Origin: Thalassolituus sp.
GTDB taxonomy: Bacteria; Pseudomonadota; Gammaproteobacteria; Pseudomonadales; Oceanobacteraceae
Length of the DNA stretch: 64,000 bases
Assembly (NCBI GenBank): GCA_006212115.1
Contig: PDUK01000016.1
Coordinates: forward strand, 1-64,000
Direction: 5' to 3'
Position numbers and translations under genes: made by a program. The notes beneath the pieces are model-generated. The model made no database searches and was not told where the DNA came from. It worked only from the letters and a program-made list of their open reading frames with translations. Numbering within the stretch: the stretch's first letter is position 1; every line of letters starts with the position of its first letter. Positions 1 to 9,157 of this stretch are shown here, piece after piece.

Positions 1-4
1 GTGT

Positions 5-80
5 TGGCTCCCCGAGCTGGACTTGAACCAGCGACCAATAGATTAACAGTCTACTGCTCTACCGACTGAGCTATCGGGGA
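5..80 (-). tRNA. tRNA-Asn (anticodon GTT)
   Basis: On the minus strand a complete cloverleaf can be read. The 7-bp acceptor stem TCCCCGA/TCGGGGA is followed by a G discriminator and an encoded CCA (positions 5-7). The D-loop is AGCTCAGTCGGTAGAGC, the anticodon loop CTGTTAA carries GTT, and the T-arm contains GGTTCAAGTCC. The gene is transcribed away from galU, towards the left window edge. Confidence 0.97.
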
Positions 81-183
81 ACATCTCAACAGCGCGACGA
101 ATATTACGGATTCGCTTCGTTGCCGTCAACACCTTTTGTTAAAAAATCTTAAAAAACAAAAAGATAGGCCAGAACACAAGCTT

Positions 184-203
184 AGGGGGCATGGTTGCCC
201 CCT
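184..203 (-). terminator. Likely terminator of galU
   Basis: GGGGGC at 185-190 and GCCCCC at 197-202 form a perfect 6-bp GC stem (7 bp with the flanking A-T pair) and a 6-nt loop, just past the galU stop codon. On the minus strand a T-rich run lies only about 15-40 bases further on, so this is a strong hairpin but not a textbook U-tract terminator. Confidence 0.55.
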
Positions 204-212
204 TCGTCGGGC

Positions 213-1046
213 TTAACCCTTCTTAAAGATGTTCTCGTACACGTGGTTCGTTGCTTCAACGAATCCATCGATACTTCCGCAATCGAAGCGAGTACCACGG
301 AACTTATACGCGAGAACGCAGCCTTCCTGAGCCTGCTTCAGCAGCGCGTCAGTAATCTGTACCTCACCATTTTTACCCGGAGGTGTATCTTTAATCTTGT
401 CAAAGATGTCTGGAGTCAGAATGTAGCGACCAATAATGGCGAGGTTGCTAGGGGCATCTTCGTTGGCAGGTTTCTCAACCATGTCGGTGACACGGAAGAG
501 GCCATCTTTCATTTCTTCGCCTGCGATCACGCCGTACTTGTGCACTTCTTCCTGTGGCACTTCTTGTACCGCAACGACAGAGCAGCGGAACTGATTGAAA
601 ATTTTGACCATCTGAGAAAGAACACCCTCGCCGTCTTCGGCCGGGATACACAGGTCATCCGCCAGTACGACCGCGAATGGCTCATCACCCATGAGGTATT
701 TGCCCGACAGGATAGCGTGGCCAAGGCCTTTCATGTGGTTCTGACGTTTGAACGCGAACTCGTTCTCGTCAATCAGTTTGCGGATAGAAGTCAGAAGGTT
801 TTCTTTACCTGAACCCTCGATTTCCTTTTCAAGCTCGTAGGAGATATCGAAATGGTCAGCAATGGCACGTTTACCTCGGCCAGTGATGAAGCCTATGCGA
901 TTCATTCCCGCCTCAGCGGCTTCTTCTACGCCATACTGTACGAGAGGTTTGTTTACTACCGGGAGCATTTCCTTCGGCATCGCTTTTGTGGCCGGGAGGA
1001 AGCGGGTGCCGTAGCCAGCAACCGGAAACAGGCATTTGCGGATCAT
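213..1046 (-). CDS. galU: UTP--glucose-1-phosphate uridylyltransferase
   Basis: GalU makes UDP-glucose from UTP and glucose-1-phosphate in the cytoplasm, supplying envelope sugars and glucosyltransferases. The N-terminus carries the nucleotidyltransferase signature PVAGYGTRFLPATKAMPKEM, followed by KPLVQYGVEEA and, further on, VVLADDLC and EKPANEDAPSNLAIIGRYIL, all typical of bacterial GalU. Length (277 aa) fits the family. The frame is open from an upstream ATG at 1070, but the ATG at 1046 has a good AAGGA ribosome site nine bases ahead and gives the usual GalU start MIRKCLFPV, so I chose it. The gene diverges from zwf and lies near genes that use or release glucose-1-phosphate, so it may help feed the glucosylglycerate synthase at 7931-9157. 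Confidence 0.95.
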   Translation of the reverse strand: MIRKCLFPVAGYGTRFLPATKAMPKEMLPVVNKPLVQYGVEEAAEAGMNRIGFITGRGKRAIADHFDISYELEKEIEGSGKENLLTSIRKLIDENEFAFKRQNHMKGLGHAILSGKYLMGDEPFAVVLADDLCIPAEDGEGVLSQMVKIFNQFRCSVVAVQEVPQEEVHKYGVIAGEEMKDGLFRVTDMVEKPANEDAPSNLAIIGRYILTPDIFDKIKDTPPGKNGEVQITDALLKQAQEGCVLAYKFRGTRFDCGSIDGFVEATNHVYENIFKKG

Positions 1047-1334
1047 TGACGTCTTTCCTTGTTCAGACATGGGAGTTAGTACCTTTTAAAGAGGGCAGAT
1101 TATGGCAGATTCGTTACCGTTTTGCGTCATTCTGCGAGCTTGCCCTGATTATTTTTGAGCACTTTTCTGCTCGTCCTGAATCACAATGGTGCAAGTATGA
1201 TGCCGACGGTATGGAACATGCTTGATCGTTAATCATTGGCAAGAAACTGACTTGGTTGCAATCAAGCCGCATGAATCTTGGTATGCAGGCCGGGACTCGA
1301 CAGGGCTTCTATACTGTAAGGGCTGAGGCTCTCT

Positions 1335-1349
1335 TGATTGCATACTACA
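1335..1349. promoter_or_regulatory. Possible HexR-type half-palindrome upstream of zwf
   Basis: TGATTGCATACTACA matches one half (ACTACA) of the HexR consensus TGTARTWWWAYTACA exactly, but the other half poorly. It lies about 30 bases before the zwf start, where HexR controls zwf and edd in many gammaproteobacteria. No hexR gene is adjacent. This is a weak motif match and an inference. Confidence 0.22.
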
Positions 1350-1380
1350 GCGCCCCAAAATGAAACACTGGAGGTATTGA

Positions 1381-2838
1381 ATGCACATTGATGCACCGTT
1401 TGAACTGGTTTTGTTTGGTGGGTTAGGGGACCTGGCACTGCGCAAGCTTATGCCAGCTTTGTTTCTGTTACATAGGGATGGACGTCTTCCCGATGGCGTT
1501 ATCTATGCCGTGACCCGGCGTGACATTCCGCGCGATGCGTTTGTCGCCAAAATAGAGTCATCGATCAAATCGCATGTGCCATCTAATTATCTGGAAAAGG
1601 AACCTGTTGAATCCTTTCTGGAGAAGGTCCAGTGCTTTACGCTCGATGTGAATGAATCGAAAGGCTACAAGGCGCTTGCCAAGGCGCTGTCATCGAATGA
1701 CATAAACCGCCTTTTTTACATGGCCACAGGTTCAGACCTGTACACGCCCATATGTCGTGGATTACACGATGCGGACCTGATTAAGTCGCAGAGTAAGATC
1801 GTTCTGGAGAAACCCATCGGTCATGACCTCAAGACCGCGGAGATCATTAATCAGACCGTTGCTGAATTTTTTGCCGAAAAGCAGATCTACCGTATTGATC
1901 ACTACCTCGGTAAAGAAACGGTTCAGAACCTGATGGTATTACGATTTGCCAACTCCTTGTTTGAGTCGCAATGGAATCAGCACTACATCGACCACATACA
2001 AATCACTATTTCAGAGCAGCTTGGTGTTGAGCAACGCGCTGAGTTTTATGAGCACGTAGGCGCAATGCGCGACATGTTCCAGAACCATCTTCTGCAGCTT
2101 CTCTGTATTACTGCGATGGAACCCCCTGCAAAGCTTGAACCCGATGCTGTGCGCGATGAGAAAGTGAAAGTACTCAAAGCACTGAAACCCATCACAGGTG
2201 AAATGATTAACGAAAACGTGGTGCGGGGTCAGTATGACTCGGGAGTCGCCGATGGTAAGCCGGTTCCACGGTACCGTGATGAGCCCGGAGTACACGACAA
2301 ATCGTTGACCGAAACTTTTATCGCCGCGAAAGTCGAAATAGATAACTGGCGTTGGGCTGGTGTGCCTTTTTATCTGAGAACGGGCAAACGCCTGGCGGAA
2401 AGGGCGTGTGAAATTGTCGTGCAATTTAAAGAAATTCCGCACTCCATATTTCCACTTCAGCATAAAAATACGATGGCGAACAAATTGATATTTCGTCTAC
2501 AGCCGGACGAAGGTGTGCGCTTAATGCTGTGTGAAAAGCGCGTCGGGCCGGGAATGAATGTGCGTCCGATGAATTTGAGTCTTAATCCATCCAATCAACG
2601 CCAGACACGGGTGCCAGAGGCCTACGAACGACTGCTCTACGATGCACTTAGTGGCAATGCAACCCTGTTCCTGAGAGACGATGAACTTATAGAGGCCTGG
2701 CGTTGGGTCGATCCGATTATTAAATTCTGGCAAGAACAGGAGCAACGGCCGGAACCCTACACTGCAGGAACCTGGGGTCCTGCGGCCGCCACGTTGCTGC
2801 TAGCTCGTGATGGACGTCTCTGGGACGAAAATAGCTGA
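1381..2838 (+). CDS. zwf: Glucose-6-phosphate 1-dehydrogenase
   Basis: Zwf oxidises glucose-6-phosphate to 6-phosphogluconolactone with NAD(P)+, the entry step to the Entner-Doudoroff and pentose phosphate routes. The N-terminal Rossmann motif reads FGGLGDLALRKLMPALF; family members usually have GASGDL, so the loop is slightly unusual. The active-site signature RIDHYLGKE sits at residues 171-179. EKPIGHD and RTGKRL are also present. The 485-aa length is normal. An ATG with GGAGG upstream fixes the start. This is the first gene of a plus-strand operon with pgl, edd, eda and a GH13 phosphorylase. The gap to pgl is 69 bases and all later junctions are tight. Confidence 0.97.
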   Translation: MHIDAPFELVLFGGLGDLALRKLMPALFLLHRDGRLPDGVIYAVTRRDIPRDAFVAKIESSIKSHVPSNYLEKEPVESFLEKVQCFTLDVNESKGYKALAKALSSNDINRLFYMATGSDLYTPICRGLHDADLIKSQSKIVLEKPIGHDLKTAEIINQTVAEFFAEKQIYRIDHYLGKETVQNLMVLRFANSLFESQWNQHYIDHIQITISEQLGVEQRAEFYEHVGAMRDMFQNHLLQLLCITAMEPPAKLEPDAVRDEKVKVLKALKPITGEMINENVVRGQYDSGVADGKPVPRYRDEPGVHDKSLTETFIAAKVEIDNWRWAGVPFYLRTGKRLAERACEIVVQFKEIPHSIFPLQHKNTMANKLIFRLQPDEGVRLMLCEKRVGPGMNVRPMNLSLNPSNQRQTRVPEAYERLLYDALSGNATLFLRDDELIEAWRWVDPIIKFWQEQEQRPEPYTAGTWGPAAATLLLARDGRLWDENS

Positions 2839-2907
2839 AATCGTAGATACGTGATAAGCCTGAAAATAAATACATCAAATGACAAGGCAGTTTGGGAGAG
2901 AGAAAAC

Positions 2908-3612
2908 ATGACAGATAACCGATTTACATCACCCGATGCTTTAGCGCGACAGCTTGCGGATGATCTGGCGGGGAAAATGCGTGAATCGATTGCTGCTCGC
3001 GGTCGTGTCTGTATTGCTGTCAGCGGAGGGTCGACACCCGTTCGTTTTTTGGAAGAGTTATCAAAGCGCAAGCTCGATTGGAGCAAAGTACGGGTTACGC
3101 TGGTTGACGAACGCTGGGTAGATGAGTCTGATGCAGCGAGCAATGCAGCTTTGGTGAAACGTCACCTGCTACAGAATGAGGCCTCTCAGACCTATTTCTT
3201 TTCATTAAAAAATAAAGCACCTGGCCCGGTAGATGGATTCATGGAATGCGAAAATGGCTTACATGAATTAATGGTGAGACTGGACTTTGCGGTACTTGGC
3301 ATGGGGAACGACGGTCATACTGCATCCTGGTTTCCTGATTCAGATGCGCTACCGAAATGTCTTGATGAAGGCAATTCAGCCTGGTGTTGTCCCGTTATTG
3401 ATGAGCCCACAGGTTTACCAAGAATGACGCTGACCTGGGGGCTGTTATCCAACTGTCGCCATCTCTATCTGCACTTTGAAGGCGATGAAAAGAATCGTGT
3501 GTACGCCAAAGCATGTGAAGAGAAGGAGCGGCAGAATATCAGTGCGATGCCCATACGGTCGGTGCTGTATCAGTCGCAAGTCCCATTGAGCATTTATCGG
3601 AGTGAAGAATGA
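2908..3612 (+). CDS. pgl: 6-phosphogluconolactonase
   Basis: Pgl hydrolyses 6-phosphogluconolactone to 6-phosphogluconate, the step after Zwf. Family marks are the sugar-phosphate loop AVSGGSTPVRFLEEL, the VTLVDERWV segment and GMGNDGHTASWFPDS. The frame stays open 19 codons upstream, but the ATG at 2908 has a GGGAGAG ribosome site and starts the conserved region properly, giving 234 aa, normal for DevB-type lactonases. Its stop overlaps the edd start by four bases (ATGA), indicating translational coupling. Confidence 0.95.
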   Translation: MTDNRFTSPDALARQLADDLAGKMRESIAARGRVCIAVSGGSTPVRFLEELSKRKLDWSKVRVTLVDERWVDESDAASNAALVKRHLLQNEASQTYFFSLKNKAPGPVDGFMECENGLHELMVRLDFAVLGMGNDGHTASWFPDSDALPKCLDEGNSAWCCPVIDEPTGLPRMTLTWGLLSNCRHLYLHFEGDEKNRVYAKACEEKERQNISAMPIRSVLYQSQVPLSIYRSEE

Positions 3613-5432
3613 TCCATTCTGTTGTTGAGAGCGTTACCGATAAAATTCGCCGCCGAAGCAGTGATACTCGCCAGAAATACCTGGAGGATATGGAAGCGGC
3701 TTCGGCGAAAGGTACAGTGCGTTCCGCACTTAGTTGTACCAATCTGGCTCATGACTATGCATCAGCGAACGACGATGAAAAGCTCATACTAAAAAGCAGC
3801 AGTCGTAGTGCTAATGTGGCCATTATTAATGCCTACAACGACGTCCTTTCTGCTCATGCACCGTACCGGCATTACCCGGATTTGCTGAAGAAATTTCTCT
3901 CCGAAAAAGGCCACGTTGCACAGATGGCTGGTGGTGTTCCTGCAATGTGTGATGGCGTCACTCAGGGACAGACAGGGATGGAACTGTCGTTATTCAGCCG
4001 CGACGTGATCGCGATGAGCACGGCTGTGGCGTTGTCTCACCAGGTCTTTGACGGCAGTCTGATGTTGGGTATTTGTGACAAGATTGTCCCCGGTTTAGTC
4101 ATGGCCGCCTTGCGTTTTGGTCACCTGCCAGCGGTATTTGTCCCTTCCGGGCCAATGCACAGCGGTATCAGTAATTCAGAGAAAGCGAAAACAAGGCAGG
4201 CATTCGCTCGGGGGGAGGTCGGCGAAGCCGAATTACTCGAAAGTGAAATGGGGTCCTACCACAGTGAAGGAACCTGCACATTTTACGGCACTGCTAACTC
4301 AAATCAGATGTTGATGGAGATAATGGGCCTTCAGCTTCCTGGCTCTTCGTTCGTTAACCCCGACGCTGGACTGCGTGAACCCCTGACCCGGGCTGCAGCA
4401 CATCGTCTGGCAGAGATCACTGCACTGGAGCCCGGCTACATGCCGATGGCAAAAATCGTCGATGAGAAAGTCATGGTCAATGCCATGGTCGGGTTATTAG
4501 CGACGGGTGGATCGACTAATCACAGTATTCATCTGGTCGCCATTGCTCGTATGGCTGGAATCCTGATTGACTGGCAGGACATGGCAGAGCTGTCAGAAGT
4601 GGTGCCCCTCCTGACGCGTATGTACCCAAATGGCAGTGCCGATGTGAATGCGTTTGAACGTGCCGGTGGGATGCCATTTCTTATTCGTGAATTGTTGGAT
4701 GCAGGCTTACTTCATGAAGATGTAAATACCATTTTAGGCGCGGGCTTACGTCAATGGTGTCGCCGTCCAGTTCTGACGGATGGGGGCGAACTGGAATGGG
4801 AAGCAATGGAAGGTGAGTCGGCCGATCTCAGTGTACTGGCCCCCGCACACGCGCCATTCTTACGTGAAGGCGGGATGAAGTTGGTCAGCGGAAACTTGGG
4901 CAGGGCCATTATGAAGGTATCAGCGGTTCCTGATGACCGCTGGGTTATTGATGCCCCCGCGCGTGTATTTACCGATCAGCAACAGGTATTGGTGGCGTAT
5001 CAAGCTGGTGAGTTAAATCAGGATGTTATCGTCGTCGTAAAAGGGCAGGGACCAAAAGCCAACGGTATGCCAGAGCTGCATCAGCTTACCCCTGCATTGA
5101 CCAATCTGCAGGAAGCCGGTTACCGGGTGGCACTAGTAACCGATGGAAGGTTATCGGGCGCATCCGGAAAAGTTCCAGCTGCAATACATTTGAGTCCGGA
5201 AGCGTTGGATGATGGTCCAATTCATGCGGTGAGGGACGGAGATCGTATTCTCCTGGACGGTCATAAAGGTGTATTGGGCGTGGTAGATGGCAACTTCGAA
5301 CAACGTCTGAAAGAAGACCGAGCGCCACTGGATGTCAGTGATTCACAGCAAGGCGTTGGACGGGAGTTATTTGCCGGATTCCGCCAGCTTGCCGGCCCAG
5401 CGGATCAGGGCGCCATCAGTCTGGGCCTCTGA
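3609..5432 (+). CDS. edd: Phosphogluconate dehydratase
   Basis: Edd dehydrates 6-phosphogluconate to 2-keto-3-deoxy-6-phosphogluconate (KDPG), the committing step of the Entner-Doudoroff path. It belongs to the IlvD/Edd family of Fe-S dehydratases. Visible marks are AMCDGVTQGQTGMELSL, ICDKIVPG, EGTCTFYGTANSNQM and the C-terminal VTDGRLSGASGKVPAAIHL. The cluster cysteines fall in the first three of these segments. The 607-aa length matches the family. The start overlaps the pgl stop. The eda gene follows 50 bases later with no terminator between. Confidence 0.97.
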   Translation: MIHSVVESVTDKIRRRSSDTRQKYLEDMEAASAKGTVRSALSCTNLAHDYASANDDEKLILKSSSRSANVAIINAYNDVLSAHAPYRHYPDLLKKFLSEKGHVAQMAGGVPAMCDGVTQGQTGMELSLFSRDVIAMSTAVALSHQVFDGSLMLGICDKIVPGLVMAALRFGHLPAVFVPSGPMHSGISNSEKAKTRQAFARGEVGEAELLESEMGSYHSEGTCTFYGTANSNQMLMEIMGLQLPGSSFVNPDAGLREPLTRAAAHRLAEITALEPGYMPMAKIVDEKVMVNAMVGLLATGGSTNHSIHLVAIARMAGILIDWQDMAELSEVVPLLTRMYPNGSADVNAFERAGGMPFLIRELLDAGLLHEDVNTILGAGLRQWCRRPVLTDGGELEWEAMEGESADLSVLAPAHAPFLREGGMKLVSGNLGRAIMKVSAVPDDRWVIDAPARVFTDQQQVLVAYQAGELNQDVIVVVKGQGPKANGMPELHQLTPALTNLQEAGYRVALVTDGRLSGASGKVPAAIHLSPEALDDGPIHAVRDGDRILLDGHKGVLGVVDGNFEQRLKEDRAPLDVSDSQQGVGRELFAGFRQLAGPADQGAISLGL

Positions 5433-5482
5433 TACACGTCTCAGAGCAGCGATTCAGCAGCCTTAAACGGAGTACAACAATT

Positions 5483-6091
5483 ATGTGGACGACTTGGTTA
5501 AAGCAGGCAAAGCCTGTGATGCCCGTCATTGTAATCGACGATATTGAATACGCGGTGCCTATGGCGGAAGCACTTGTTGCGGGTGGTGTGAAGTTTCTGG
5601 AAATAACGCTTCGTACGCCTGCTGCACTCGAAGCCATTGGTTTGATCAGTCAGGAAGTTCCCGATGCCATTATTGGTGTTGGTACAGTGACTACACCGAA
5701 GCAGTTGCATGATGCACTGAACCAGGGCGCAGAGTTTGCGGTGAGCCCCGGTTTTACCCCAAAGCTGTTGGACGCTGCCAAAGAGTGGGGCGGAGCATAT
5801 TTGCCCGGTGTTGCGACACCCAGTGAAGTGATGCAAGCACGGGAAGCGGGATTTCAATATATGAAGTTTTTTCCTGCGGTGCCGAGCGGCGGACGCTCAA
5901 TGCTTAAGGCGATTGGTGCTCCAATTCCAGATGTGAAGTTCTGTCCGACCGGTGGCATCAGCGCCGAAACTTTTCACGACTTTCTTGCCCTGGAAAATGT
6001 CTTCGCTGTTGGTGGTAGCTGGTTGACACCCGCTTCGGCTATTTCGGCACAGAATTGGCAGGAGATTAAAGATCTCGCTTCACAAATTTAA
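5483..6091 (+). CDS. eda: KDPG/KHG aldolase
   Basis: Eda cleaves KDPG into pyruvate and glyceraldehyde-3-phosphate, completing the Entner-Doudoroff pathway. The class I aldolase residues are visible: Glu40 in LEITLRTP and the Schiff-base lysine Lys128 in QYMKFFPA, with the phosphate-binding stretch CPTGGIS further on. The 202-aa length is typical. The GH13 phosphorylase gene starts nine bases after the stop codon, so that enzyme is almost certainly co-transcribed with the Entner-Doudoroff genes. Confidence 0.97.
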   Translation: MWTTWLKQAKPVMPVIVIDDIEYAVPMAEALVAGGVKFLEITLRTPAALEAIGLISQEVPDAIIGVGTVTTPKQLHDALNQGAEFAVSPGFTPKLLDAAKEWGGAYLPGVATPSEVMQAREAGFQYMKFFPAVPSGGRSMLKAIGAPIPDVKFCPTGGISAETFHDFLALENVFAVGGSWLTPASAISAQNWQEIKDLASQI

Positions 6092-6100
6092 GGGAATTGC

Positions 6101-7843
6101 ATGACTCTCGCTGCGCTCGAACAATTTACACAACGTGCACAACAAATCTATGGCGACGAGCAGGACTGTGCGGCAATCGCACGTGAAGTACTGAATCTTT
6201 GTCAGCGGTTCGCGGGTGCGACATCCCGTTCCGTGCTGGATGAGGCCACGCCGGTAAGTCACAAGCGTTGGTCAGAAAAAGACGTCATTCTGATCACCTA
6301 TGGCAATAGCATTCAGACGGCGGATGAAATGCCGTTAAAAACATTGTCGGACTTTCTTAAAGACAGACTGGCAGACGTCATCAACTCCGTTCATATATTG
6401 CCGTTTTTTCCGTACAGCTCCGATGACGGATTCTCTGTTATTGATTACAAGCAGGTTCATCCTGACTGGGGCGACTGGGGAGACGTAGCGTCGATAGCGC
6501 AGAATTTTGATCTGATGATTGATCTGGTGATCAACCATTGCTCTCGCGAAAACCTTTGGTTTATTGACTACATCGGTAACCGTGAGCCCTATATCGATTA
6601 CTTTATCGAGGTAGATCCGGAGACTGACGTCTCTTTGGTTACCCGACCGCGTAACACTCCTTTGCTGACGCCGGTCTACACCCACCATGGCATTAAACAT
6701 GTTTGGGCGACCTTTTCTGAGGATCAGATTGATCTGAACTTTGCTAACCCGGCGGTTTTGTTCGAGTTTATTAAAATCTATCTCTTTTATATTGAGCAGG
6801 GTGCCCGATTCATTCGTCTGGATGCGGTGGCATTTCTATGGAAGCAACTTGGAACAACCTGCCTTCACCTGAGTCAGACTCATGCTGCGGTTAAGTTACT
6901 CAGGGATGTGGTTAATTTCGTTGCACCCGAAGTCGTTGTTATCACGGAGACCAACGTTCCCGTGGAAGAGAACCTGAGTTATTTTGGTGAGTCCGACGAA
7001 GCGCATATGGTGTACCAGTTTGGATTACCGCCTCTGGTTTTACATGCGTTAAATCGCGGTAATGCCTCCTTTCTGACCGACTGGGCAGATGCCATACCAC
7101 CGTTACCGGAAGGGTGTACTTATCTGAACTTCACTGCGTCACATGATGGCATTGGAGTACGCCCGGTTGAAGGGTTATTACCTGAGCGTGAAGTACAGGA
7201 CCTGATTGACTCTATGCACCGCTTTGGTGGTTTCGTCAGTATGAAGGCGAACAGCGACGGTACCGAGAGCCCTTATGAAATCAATATAACTTTGTTTGAT
7301 GCCTGCATGGGCACACGACGTGGCCCAGATCATTATCAGGTTCAACGCTTCCTGTGTTCACAGGCGATTATGCTGGCAATGCAGGGTGTACCTGCAGTGT
7401 ATATTCATAGTCTTACAGCGTCCCCGAATGATATTGAGCACGTTGAACAGACAGGGCGAACCCGTTCTATCAACCGGCGAATATGGGATGAACAGGAATT
7501 AGAACATTTGCTGTCGAACCCCGTTACACCACAGGCTGAAGTATTTACCGAATTGACGCGTATGCTTCGTATCCGACGCGATCAACCCGCATTTCATCCC
7601 GATGCACGTCAGGACGTGATTAAAATTAATACCGATTTATTTATTCTGAAGCGCACCAGTGAGGATGGAGAACAACGCTTGTTTGCCTTATCCAATGTGA
7701 CGGAGCGTATTCTGAAGTTACCGTTGGCAACCCTGGGATTCCTGGAGAATGGCTTGTCAGACCTTCTCGCTCATGAACCGAGCATTATCGAAGATGAGCT
7801 GGTCTTATTTCCGTACCAAACAGTCTGGTTATCAAACACTTGA
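6101..7843 (+). CDS. GH13_18 phosphorylase, probably glucosylglycerate phosphorylase
   Basis: This is a sucrose-phosphorylase-type glycoside hydrolase (GH13 subfamily 18), 580 aa. The retaining triad is readable: nucleophile Asp241 in RLDAVAF, acid/base Glu283 in ITETNVP, and Asp349 in ASHDGIGVRP. Such enzymes use phosphate to split an alpha-glucoside into glucose-1-phosphate and an acceptor. Members of this subfamily act on sucrose, sucrose-6-phosphate, glucosylglycerol or glucosylglycerate, and sequence alone does not separate these safely. The neighbouring convergent operon makes glucosylglycerate and phosphorylates glycerate, which points to glucosylglycerate as substrate. It is the last gene of the zwf-pgl-edd-eda operon, so its product can enter the Entner-Doudoroff route after phosphoglucomutase. 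A bidirectional terminator follows. Confidence 0.8.
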   Translation: MTLAALEQFTQRAQQIYGDEQDCAAIAREVLNLCQRFAGATSRSVLDEATPVSHKRWSEKDVILITYGNSIQTADEMPLKTLSDFLKDRLADVINSVHILPFFPYSSDDGFSVIDYKQVHPDWGDWGDVASIAQNFDLMIDLVINHCSRENLWFIDYIGNREPYIDYFIEVDPETDVSLVTRPRNTPLLTPVYTHHGIKHVWATFSEDQIDLNFANPAVLFEFIKIYLFYIEQGARFIRLDAVAFLWKQLGTTCLHLSQTHAAVKLLRDVVNFVAPEVVVITETNVPVEENLSYFGESDEAHMVYQFGLPPLVLHALNRGNASFLTDWADAIPPLPEGCTYLNFTASHDGIGVRPVEGLLPEREVQDLIDSMHRFGGFVSMKANSDGTESPYEINITLFDACMGTRRGPDHYQVQRFLCSQAIMLAMQGVPAVYIHSLTASPNDIEHVEQTGRTRSINRRIWDEQELEHLLSNPVTPQAEVFTELTRMLRIRRDQPAFHPDARQDVIKINTDLFILKRTSEDGEQRLFALSNVTERILKLPLATLGFLENGLSDLLAHEPSIIEDELVLFPYQTVWLSNT

Positions 7844-7873
7844 GTACCGTGTAATCGCATTTTCTGGCAAAAG

Positions 7874-7914
7874 AAAAACGCCCCGTTCATATTACTGATA
7901 CGGGGCGTTTTTTA
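7874..7914. terminator. Bidirectional terminator between converging operons
   Basis: A perfect 13-bp inverted repeat, AAAAACGCCCCGT at 7874-7886 and ACGGGGCGTTTTT at 7900-7912, has a 13-nt loop. The A and T tracts on either side make it work in both directions, for the plus-strand phosphorylase operon and the minus-strand gpgS operon. Confidence 0.93.
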
Positions 7915-7930
7915 TATCAGAGCGACTTAC

Positions 7931-9157
7931 TTATTCGCTACCGAATTCGCTGTTATCTGCTTCCACTGCTTCGTACAGACGATCCAGAATATCAGGCACC
8001 GCAGAAATGACACGGTTCCAGCTTGGAATAAACGGTGTTTCCATTGGATTCGCGAGGAAATGCTCACCGGCGTTCATGATATTCTCAGCGAATAACTCAA
8101 CCGCTTTCTCTTCAGCGTGGCGATCAAGCTCCAGGCCATTCATGCGCGCATCGTTGTGGTAAGTTTCGATGAAGTCCAGTGCAACGCGGAAATACGTCGC
8201 TTTGATCGTACGGAAGGTCTCAGTCGTGAAGACCTCACCTTGCGTGGCAAGCTTGCGGAAAATAGCTTTACAGATATCCGTACTCATTTTTGACAGACCG
8301 GCGCTGGCGTCTTCTTCCGAAAGCGGCTGGTGCTTATGGTCGTAGACGTCCGCAATATCAACCTGACAGATACGGTTAGTCGAATAGTTCCGTTTCATTT
8401 CAGACAGTACGCCGATCTCAAGACCCCAGTCACTCGGGATACGGATATCGTTCAGAGCATCGGTTCGCATTGAGAATTCACCCGAGAGTGGATAGCGGAA
8501 GCTGTCTAAATACTCCAGAAAATCGAGAGATCCATACACTTTCTTAAGTGCGCGCAGGAGAGGGGTAACCAGCAAGCGGCTGACCCGACCATTCAATTTT
8601 TGCTCTGCGATACGGGTGTAGTAGCCCTTACCAAACACGTAGTTAAACCCAGGATGGGCAACCGGATAAATCAGGCGAGCAAGCAGGCTACGGTCGTAGG
8701 TTACGATATCGCAATCATGCAGAGCCACGGATTCCGCACGCCCTGACGCCAGGACATAGCCATAGCAATACCAAACGTTACGGCCTTTACCCATTTCAGT
8801 TGGAGCGAGGCCTTTTTCCTGCAGCATGGCATCCAAAGCTTTGAGGCGTGGGCCGTCATTCCAGAGGATGCGATGGTGTTGCGGCAGGCGAGAGAAAAAT
8901 GTTTGAGCAAACTCGTGTTGTGCTTTGTCGGCACGGTCCAGGCCAATCACAATTTCGTTCAGGTAGGGGACTTGTGCAACTTCATCAACAATATGACTGA
9001 GGGCAGGGCCCTCCAGCTCGGAAAAGAGGGAAGGCAACACCAGAGACATCGGGCGTAAACGTGAAAAACTCATAAGTTCACGTTCTAAATCTTCAACCGG
9101 TCGATCGGTGAGGTTGTGCAGAGTGGTTACAATGCCGTTCTGATAAAAATCAGCCAC
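7931..9157 (-). CDS. gpgS: Glucosyl-3-phosphoglycerate synthase (GT81-type)
   Basis: The enzyme transfers glucose from an NDP-glucose to 3-phosphoglycerate, making glucosyl-3-phosphoglycerate, precursor of the compatible solute glucosylglycerate. Family marks are the N-terminal nucleotide-binding LPSLFSEL, the IVIGLDRAD strand, the metal-binding DCD in LHDCDIVTYDRS, and GEFSMRTDAL with GLEIGVLSEM, as in GpgS and MpgS-like GT-A enzymes. Length 408 aa fits bacterial GpgS. It is the last gene of a three-gene minus-strand operon and its start overlaps the phosphatase gene by eight bases. An assignment to mannosyl-3-phosphoglycerate synthase is less likely from overall similarity but cannot be excluded by eye. 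Confidence 0.85.
   Translation of the reverse strand: MADFYQNGIVTTLHNLTDRPVEDLERELMSFSRLRPMSLVLPSLFSELEGPALSHIVDEVAQVPYLNEIVIGLDRADKAQHEFAQTFFSRLPQHHRILWNDGPRLKALDAMLQEKGLAPTEMGKGRNVWYCYGYVLASGRAESVALHDCDIVTYDRSLLARLIYPVAHPGFNYVFGKGYYTRIAEQKLNGRVSRLLVTPLLRALKKVYGSLDFLEYLDSFRYPLSGEFSMRTDALNDIRIPSDWGLEIGVLSEMKRNYSTNRICQVDIADVYDHKHQPLSEEDASAGLSKMSTDICKAIFRKLATQGEVFTTETFRTIKATYFRVALDFIETYHNDARMNGLELDRHAEEKAVELFAENIMNAGEHFLANPMETPFIPSWNRVISAVPDILDRLYEAVEADNSEFGSE

Noticed and set aside
195-812. A 205-codon open frame opposite galU
   Set aside because: It is fully inside the well-supported galU gene on the other strand and matches no family.
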